Shown here: piece by piece, positions 9,498 to 13,715 of the stretch
How the letters are laid out: every line of letters begins with the position of its first letter
Position numbering within the stretch: the stretch's first letter is position 1
Source of the DNA: an uncultured Mesorhizobium sp.
GTDB taxonomy: Bacteria > Pseudomonadota > Alphaproteobacteria > Rhizobiales > Rhizobiaceae
Direction: 5' to 3'
Length of the DNA stretch: 13,715 nucleotides
Assembly: GCA_937958475.1 (NCBI GenBank)
Contig: CALFXR010000010.1
Location: 1 to 13,715, forward strand
Program-made: the position numbers and the translations under genes
Notes under the pieces: model-generated
The model's input: the letters and a program-made list of their open reading frames with translations, nothing else
Database searches by the model: none
Told to the model about the DNA's origin: nothing

Positions 9498-10979
9498 TCA
9501 GGCCGCCTCGTGCCGCTTGACGGTGAACGGCGCCGCCCCACCCGACGTTTCCAGGTAGAAGCGCATCAGCAGGTTCCTCGCCGCGAGCGCGCGGTACTCG
9601 GCGCTGGCGCGCATGTCGGTGAGCGGCGTGAAGTCCGCGGCGAACGCGGCCATCGCCTCGGTCACGGTCGCCTCGGTCCATGGCCGCCCGATCAGAGCCG
9701 CCTCGACGGCCGCCGCCCTTTTCGGCGTCGCCGCCATGCCGCCATAGGCGATGCGGATCGCCTTCACCGTGCCGTTCTTCGCCAGTTGCAGGTGGAAGGC
9801 GCCGAGCGTCGAGGTGATGTCCTCGTCGTGGCGCTTGGTGACCTTGTAGACGGCGAACTTCGCGCCGCGCGCCGGCAGCGGCACCTTCACCGCCTCGACG
9901 AACTCGCCGGGCCGGCGGTCCTGCTTGCCGTAGGCGACGAAGAAGGCTTCCAGCGGAATCTCGCGGCGGCGGCGGCCCTTGCGCAGCACCAGCGTCGCGC
10001 CGAGCGCGATCAGCGGCGGCGGCGTGTCGCCGATCGGCGAACCGTTGGCGATGTTGCCGCCGATGGTGCCCATGTTGCGCACCTGCTCGCCGCCGATGCG
10101 GTCGACCAGGGCGCCGAAGGCCGGGATGCGACGGCGCAGCGTCTCCCGCGTCTCCGTGTAGGTGACGCCGGCGCCGATGGTGAGAACGCCGTCGGTCTCG
10201 GCGATCGACTTCAGCCCGTCGAGCCCGCCGGCGAAGACCACCGGACCGATCTCGCGCATGAACTTGGTGACCCACAGCCCGACGTCAGTCGCGCCGGCGA
10301 CGACGGTCGCCGCGGGATTTGCCTCGAGCACGCGGGCGAAATCGTCGACATCGGCCGGGATCACCAGGCGGCGGTCGCCCTCGCCGATCTCGACGCGGCT
10401 GCCGTCGCGCAGCGCGGCGAGCCGCGCGGCGATCGCCTTGCGCTCGACGGCCAGCGGGTCCTTCGCCGCCTTGCCGTAGTCCGAGATCGCACGCGCGGCG
10501 CGCACGATCGCCTCGTAGCCGGTACAGCGGCACAGATTGCCCTGCAGCGCCTTATCGATCGCCTCGTCGGAGGGTTTGGAATCGCGCATCCACAGCGCGT
10601 AGAGCGACATGACGAAGCCGGGCGTGCAGAAGCCGCACTGCGAGCCGTGGAAGTCGACCATGGCCTGCTGCACCGGATGCAGGCGACCGTCGCCGCCGGA
10701 GAGATGCTCGATGGTGACGACATGCGTGCCGTCGAGCGAGCCGAGAAAGCGGATGCAGGCGTTGACCGATTCGTAGGCCAGCGCGCCGCCGGTGAGCCGA
10801 CCGACGAGCACGGTGCAGGCGCCGCAATCGCCCTCCGCGCAGCCTTCCTTGGTGCCGCGCAGCGACCGGTCGAGCCGGAGATAGTCGAGCAGCGTCGCGT
10901 CGGGCGCGACGTCGGCGATCGCCACGTCCTCGCCGTTGAGGATGAAGCGGAGTTCGGAGCGGACCTTCTGCCTGGCCAT
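9498..10979 (-). CDS. xdhA: Xanthine dehydrogenase, [2Fe-2S]/FAD subunit
   Basis: The 493-residue protein carries electrons from the molybdenum site to NAD+. A plant-ferredoxin-like [2Fe-2S] domain has C47, C52, C55 and C75 (GCAEGDCGACTV). The second, helical [2Fe-2S] domain has C115 and C118 (QCGFCTPG) and C150/C152 (CRCTGY). From about 195 onward lies the FAD-binding domain with VVAGATDVGL (226-235) and TIGGNIANGSPIGD (305-318), followed by the CO-dehydrogenase-flavoprotein C-terminal domain. This FeS-FAD fusion in one small subunit is the R. capsulatus arrangement. The start ATG shares its A with the uraH stop (TGATG), and AGGGG lies 6 nt upstream; a TTG one codon earlier is less likely. 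NAD+ as acceptor is inferred from family, not visible here. Confidence 0.95.
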   Translation of the reverse strand: MARQKVRSELRFILNGEDVAIADVAPDATLLDYLRLDRSLRGTKEGCAEGDCGACTVLVGRLTGGALAYESVNACIRFLGSLDGTHVVTIEHLSGGDGRLHPVQQAMVDFHGSQCGFCTPGFVMSLYALWMRDSKPSDEAIDKALQGNLCRCTGYEAIVRAARAISDYGKAAKDPLAVERKAIAARLAALRDGSRVEIGEGDRRLVIPADVDDFARVLEANPAATVVAGATDVGLWVTKFMREIGPVVFAGGLDGLKSIAETDGVLTIGAGVTYTETRETLRRRIPAFGALVDRIGGEQVRNMGTIGGNIANGSPIGDTPPPLIALGATLVLRKGRRRREIPLEAFFVAYGKQDRRPGEFVEAVKVPLPARGAKFAVYKVTKRHDEDITSTLGAFHLQLAKNGTVKAIRIAYGGMAATPKRAAAVEAALIGRPWTEATVTEAMAAFAADFTPLTDMRASAEYRALAARNLLMRFYLETSGGAAPFTVKRHEAA

Positions 10980-11344
10980 CAACTGCCCCTGTATGTCGAG
11001 TAGCCGTAGGGCGAGACGAGCAGCGGCACGTGGTAGTGCTTCTGCTCCGCCATGCCGAAGCGGATCGGTATCTGGTCGAGGAACAGCGGATCCGGCAGAC
11101 CGGCGTTTCCGGCGCGAAGATAGTCGCCGGCGAAGAAGACCAGTTCGTAGCTGCCCGTCGCGAATTCTTTGCCCTGCAGCAGCGGCGCGTCGCAGCGCCC
11201 GTCGGCGTTGGTGACGGCCTCCTTGATCTTCCTGTGCGAATTGCCGCTGACGCGATAGAGCGCGATCGTCATTCCCGCCGCCGGCTTTCCCGTCGCCGTG
11301 TCGAGGACATGGGTGGTCAGCTTGCCGCCGGCGCCGTCAGCCAT
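10979..11344 (-). CDS. uraH: 5-hydroxyisourate hydrolase (transthyretin-like)
   Basis: The 121-residue protein is a full-length HIU hydrolase that opens 5-hydroxyisourate to OHCU, the step after PuuD. Family signatures are visible: LTTHVLDTATGKPA near the N-terminus (catalytic H12), DGR with R50, HYHVPLLVSPYGYSTY near the end (H103/H105), and the diagnostic C-terminal YRGS. The YRGS tail separates it from true transthyretins. There is no signal peptide, so it should be cytoplasmic. It leads the uraH-xdhA-xdhB-xdhC operon and overlaps the xdhA start by one base. The ATG at 11344 is chosen over an upstream in-frame start at 11386 because of a strong GAGGAG six bases before it. Confidence 0.96.
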   Translation of the reverse strand: MADGAGGKLTTHVLDTATGKPAAGMTIALYRVSGNSHRKIKEAVTNADGRCDAPLLQGKEFATGSYELVFFAGDYLRAGNAGLPDPLFLDQIPIRFGMAEQKHYHVPLLVSPYGYSTYRGS

Positions 11345-11350
11345 TCCGAT

Positions 11351-11356
11351 CTCCTC
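11351..11356 (-). promoter_or_regulatory. Ribosome binding site for uraH
   Basis: GAGGAG on the minus strand lies 6 nt before the ATG at 11344. It decides the start against an in-frame start 14 codons upstream and is the strongest Shine-Dalgarno in the locus. Confidence 0.65.
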
Positions 11357-11517
11357 ACCCGCACTCTCGGCGGGGACACAATCCAAGCCGCGATTAAAGG
11401 ATATGCGCTATGGTGGCGGAAGCGGAAGGCCCGGAAAAGAGTTTCAAAAATATCGGGGGGAATGCCTCGGTCGCCGCCTCGGCTATCCTTGCAGAGCGAT
11501 CCGGCGGCGCCGGTGGC

Positions 11518-11524
11518 GGAGGAG
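11518..11524 (+). promoter_or_regulatory. Ribosome binding site for puuE-uraD
   Basis: GGAGGAG precedes the ATG at 11527 by two bases, or four from the GGAGG core, a short but usable spacing. It supports the start that matches the family. A competing AAAGGA (11396-11401) lies 8 nt before the upstream ATG at 11410. Confidence 0.5.
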
Positions 11525-11526
11525 AC

Positions 11527-12960
11527 ATGCGCTACGTCCGTGACATGAGGGGCTACGGGCCCAACCCGCCCGACGCCGGCTGGCCGGGCGGCGCCCATGT
11601 CGCCGTCCAGTTCGTCGTCAACTACGAGGAAGGCGGCGAGAACTGCGTGCTCCACGGCGACGCGGCTTCGGAGGCGTTCCTCTCCGAAGTCGTCGGCGCC
11701 CAGCCGTGGCCCGGCATGCGCCACTGGAACATGGAATCGATCTACGAATACGGCGCCCGCGCCGGCTTCTGGCGGCTCCACCGCATGTTCACCGAGGCGA
11801 ACGTGCCCGCGACCTGCTACGGTGTCGCCACCGCGCTCGCCCGCTCGCCCGACCAGGTGGCGGCGATGCAGGAGGCCGGCTGGGAGATCGCCTCGCACGG
11901 GCTGAAGTGGATCGACTACCGCAGCCACCCCATCGAGGACGAGCGCCGCGACCTGGAGGCGGCGATCGCGCTGCATGCCGAGGTCACCGGCGAGCGGCCG
12001 CTCGGCCTTTATGTCGGACGCACCTCCGACAATTCGGTGCGCCTCGCGGCGGCGGAAGGCGGCTTCGAATACATCTCCGACACCTACGACGACGACCTGC
12101 CCTACTGGCTCGACCACGACGGCCACGGCAACGCGATCCCGGCGCAACTCGTCATCCCCTATACGCTCGACGCCAACGACATGCGCTTCGCCACCGCGCA
12201 GGGCTTCAACACCGGCGACCATTTTTTCGCCTACCTGAAGGACGCCTTCGACACGCTCTACGCCGAAGGCCGCGCCGGCCGTTCGGCGATGATGAGCGTC
12301 GGCCTGCACTGCCGGCTGGCCGGGCGCCCCGGCCGCGCCGCCGCGCTCGCCCGCTTCATCGACTACGTGAAGGGCCACGACAGGGTCTGGCTGCCGCGCC
12401 GGATCGACATCGCCCGCCACTGGCGGACGCACCACCCCTACCGGCCGCCGGCGCTCAGGCCCTCGCGCATGGACCGCGAAAGCTTCGTCGCCCGCTTCGG
12501 CGGCATCTTCGAGCATTCGCCGTGGATCGCCGACCGCGCCTTCGGCCTCGAGCTCGGCCCCGCCCACGACAGCGCCAGCGGACTGCACAACGCGCTCTGC
12601 CGCGTCTTCCGCACGGCGTCGGAAGACGAGAGGCTCGGCGTCCTGAAAGCACATCCCGACCTAGCGGGAAAACTCGCCCTGGCGAAACGGCTCACCGCGG
12701 AATCGACCGCCGAGCAGGCCTCGGCCGGCCTCGACGCGCTGACCGACGCGGAGCGGACGCGCTTCACCGAGCTCAATTCGGCCTATGTCGCCGCCTTCGG
12801 CTTCCCCTTCATCATCGCCGTGCGCGGACTGACGAAGGGCGACATCCTCTCCGCCTTCGAACACCGCATCGGCAACGACCGCGCCACCGAGTTCGGAACC
12901 GCGTGCCGCCAGGTCGAACGCATCGCGCTGCTGCGCCTCCAGGACATCCTGCCCCGATAA
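11527..12960 (+). CDS. puuE: Bifunctional PuuE allantoinase / UraD OHCU decarboxylase
   Basis: This 477-residue protein fuses two purine enzymes. Residues 1 to about 311 are PuuE, the polysaccharide-deacetylase-like allantoinase, with GYGPNPPDAGWPGG (9-22), AVQFVVNYEEGGE (26-38), ASHGLKWIDY (122-131) and TSDNS (166-170). Residues about 315-477 are a complete UraD domain with GGIFEHSPWIA (325-335), HPDLAG (376-381, catalytic H376) and AFGFPFIIAVRG (423-434). UraD decarboxylates OHCU to (S)-allantoin; PuuE opens allantoin to allantoate. The domains are thus in reverse of reaction order, joined by a short Pro/Arg-rich linker (about 303-314). The start at 11527 fits single-domain PuuE proteins; an in-frame ATG at 11410 would add 39 residues. 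An ATG at codon 315 (12469) marks the domain border but lacks a clear ribosome site. The UGHY gene follows after 10 nt. Confidence 0.94.
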   Translation: MRYVRDMRGYGPNPPDAGWPGGAHVAVQFVVNYEEGGENCVLHGDAASEAFLSEVVGAQPWPGMRHWNMESIYEYGARAGFWRLHRMFTEANVPATCYGVATALARSPDQVAAMQEAGWEIASHGLKWIDYRSHPIEDERRDLEAAIALHAEVTGERPLGLYVGRTSDNSVRLAAAEGGFEYISDTYDDDLPYWLDHDGHGNAIPAQLVIPYTLDANDMRFATAQGFNTGDHFFAYLKDAFDTLYAEGRAGRSAMMSVGLHCRLAGRPGRAAALARFIDYVKGHDRVWLPRRIDIARHWRTHHPYRPPALRPSRMDRESFVARFGGIFEHSPWIADRAFGLELGPAHDSASGLHNALCRVFRTASEDERLGVLKAHPDLAGKLALAKRLTAESTAEQASAGLDALTDAERTRFTELNSAYVAAFGFPFIIAVRGLTKGDILSAFEHRIGNDRATEFGTACRQVERIALLRLQDILPR

Positions 12961-12970
12961 AGGACCAAAC

Positions 12971-13715
12971 ATGCCCGGGCCTCTCTACGTCGCACCGACG
13001 GGCGGACACCCTCCGCAGACAGACCTCCTGACCGGCCGCGCCGTGTTCACCGAGGCCTATGTCGTCATCCCGAAGGGCGTGATGCGCGACATCGTCACCA
13101 GCAACCTGCCCTTCTGGGACAAGACCCGCGTCTGGGTGCTGTCGCGGCCGCTGTCGGGCTTCGCCGAGACCTTCTCGCAATACATCATGGAGGTGCTGCC
13201 CGGCGGCGGTTCCGAGCGGCCCGAGCCGGATGCCGGCGCCGAGGGCGTGCTCTTCGTCATGGAGGGCGAGGTGACGGTGACGCTGGCCGGAGCCGCGCAC
13301 CGGCTCCAGGCGGGCGGCTACGCCTTCCTGCCGCCGGCCTCGGGCTGGACCCTGACCAACGGCGGCAGCCAGCCGGCGCGCTTCCACTGGGTGCGCAAGC
13401 GCTACGAAGAGATCGACGGGATCGATGTCCCCGAGGCCTTCTTCCGCAACGAACAGGACATCGTGCCGCTGTCGATGCCGGGCACCGCCGGGCGCTGGGC
13501 TACCACCCGCTTCGTCGACCCCGACGACGTCCGCCACGACATGCACGTCAACATCGTCACCTTCGAGCCCGGCGCGGTGATCCCCTTCGCCGAGACGCAC
13601 GTGATGGAGCACGGGCTCTACGTGCTCGAGGGCAAGGCCGTCTACCGGCTCAACCAGGATTGGGTCGAGGTCGAGGCCGGCGACTTCATGTGGCTGCGCG
13701 CCTTCTGCCCGCAGG
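12971..13715 (+). CDS. allE: (S)-ureidoglycine aminohydrolase, bicupin (partial, runs off the window)
   Basis: The visible 248 residues match the bicupin UGHY/AllE, which hydrolyses (S)-ureidoglycine to (S)-ureidoglycolate and ammonia. The N-terminal cupin has the EGVLFVMEGEVTVTL strand pattern (91-105). The C-terminal cupin has FAETHVMEHGLYVLEGKAVY (206-225), giving E208, H210 and H214, and Q248 in FCPQ. As I recall, the Arabidopsis enzyme binds manganese through E235, H237, H241 and Q275; the same spacing holds here with a constant offset of 27, so the metal site is intact. Q248 is the last complete codon before the window ends; only a short C-terminus should be missing. AAGGA lies 6 nt before the ATG, directly after the puuE-uraD stop, so the two form an operon. 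Its presence implies an allantoate amidohydrolase elsewhere. Confidence 0.93.
   Translation, partial: MPGPLYVAPTGGHPPQTDLLTGRAVFTEAYVVIPKGVMRDIVTSNLPFWDKTRVWVLSRPLSGFAETFSQYIMEVLPGGGSERPEPDAGAEGVLFVMEGEVTVTLAGAAHRLQAGGYAFLPPASGWTLTNGGSQPARFHWVRKRYEEIDGIDVPEAFFRNEQDIVPLSMPGTAGRWATTRFVDPDDVRHDMHVNIVTFEPGAVIPFAETHVMEHGLYVLEGKAVYRLNQDWVEVEAGDFMWLRAFCPQ

Larger units (their letters stand above)
11345..11526. promoter_or_regulatory. Divergent uraH/puuE-uraD intergenic region
   Basis: This 182-bp gap separates the divergent uraH and puuE-uraD start codons and is the expected site of both promoters. Its A/T-rich parts are around 11392-11412 (GATTAAAGGATATGCGCTATGG) and 11434-11453 (GAAAAGAG TTTCAAAAATAT). 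GAAA (11434-11437) and TTTC (11442-11445) form a short dyad. On the minus strand TTGAAA (11447-11442) and TTTAAT (11398-11393) resemble -35 and -10 hexamers but are not correctly spaced to each other. No promoter can be fixed with confidence. The plus-strand frame of puuE stays open back to an ATG at 11410, so part of this region could be coding. Confidence 0.45.

Overview
The window is about 13.7 kb of very GC-rich DNA with strong G/C preference at third codon positions. It reads as a chromosomal purine (ureide) catabolism locus. Four things suggest an alphaproteobacterium of the Hyphomicrobiales (Mesorhizobium/Aminobacter-like): a membrane cytochrome-c urate hydroxylase (PuuD) in place of uricase, an XdhA/XdhB/XdhC set of the Rhodobacter type, a PuuE-UraD fusion, and a rhizobial-looking palindromic repeat at the left edge. 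The taxonomic placement is inference from gene content, not from a marker gene.

Layout, left to right. Bases 42-95 hold an imperfect palindrome. A minus-strand operon follows, transcribed puuD -> guaD -> MOFRL glycerate kinase (3980 down to 99). A 150-bp divergent intergenic region separates puuD from a plus-strand LysR regulator (4131-5051). Next is a plus-strand exported nitroreductase-like flavoprotein (5155-6237), which converges on the second minus-strand operon. That operon is uraH -> xdhA -> xdhB -> xdhC (11344 down to 6252). A 182-bp divergent region precedes the rightmost operon on the plus strand: a puuE-uraD fusion (11527-12960), then (S)-ureidoglycine aminohydrolase (12971 to the window edge, truncated).

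Together the genes encode an almost continuous route. Guanine goes to xanthine (GuaD), urate (XdhAB, matured by XdhC), 5-hydroxyisourate (PuuD), OHCU (UraH), (S)-allantoin (UraD domain) and allantoate (PuuE domain). Ureidoglycine is then hydrolysed to ureidoglycolate (UGHY). Allantoate amidohydrolase, ureidoglycolate lyase, the glyoxylate-to-glycerate steps and purine transporters are not in the window. The glycerate kinase could take the final carbon (glyoxylate -> tartronate semialdehyde -> glycerate) into glycolysis. The LysR protein is the only regulator visible.

The window is dense and mostly ordinary for this pathway. I see no clearly new system. Points worth a second look are the fused allantoin-forming and allantoin-opening enzyme, a T-rich/TTGAAA element shared by the two minus-strand promoter regions, a stop-codon palindrome between the convergent genes, and an unexplained exported flavoprotein inside the cluster.
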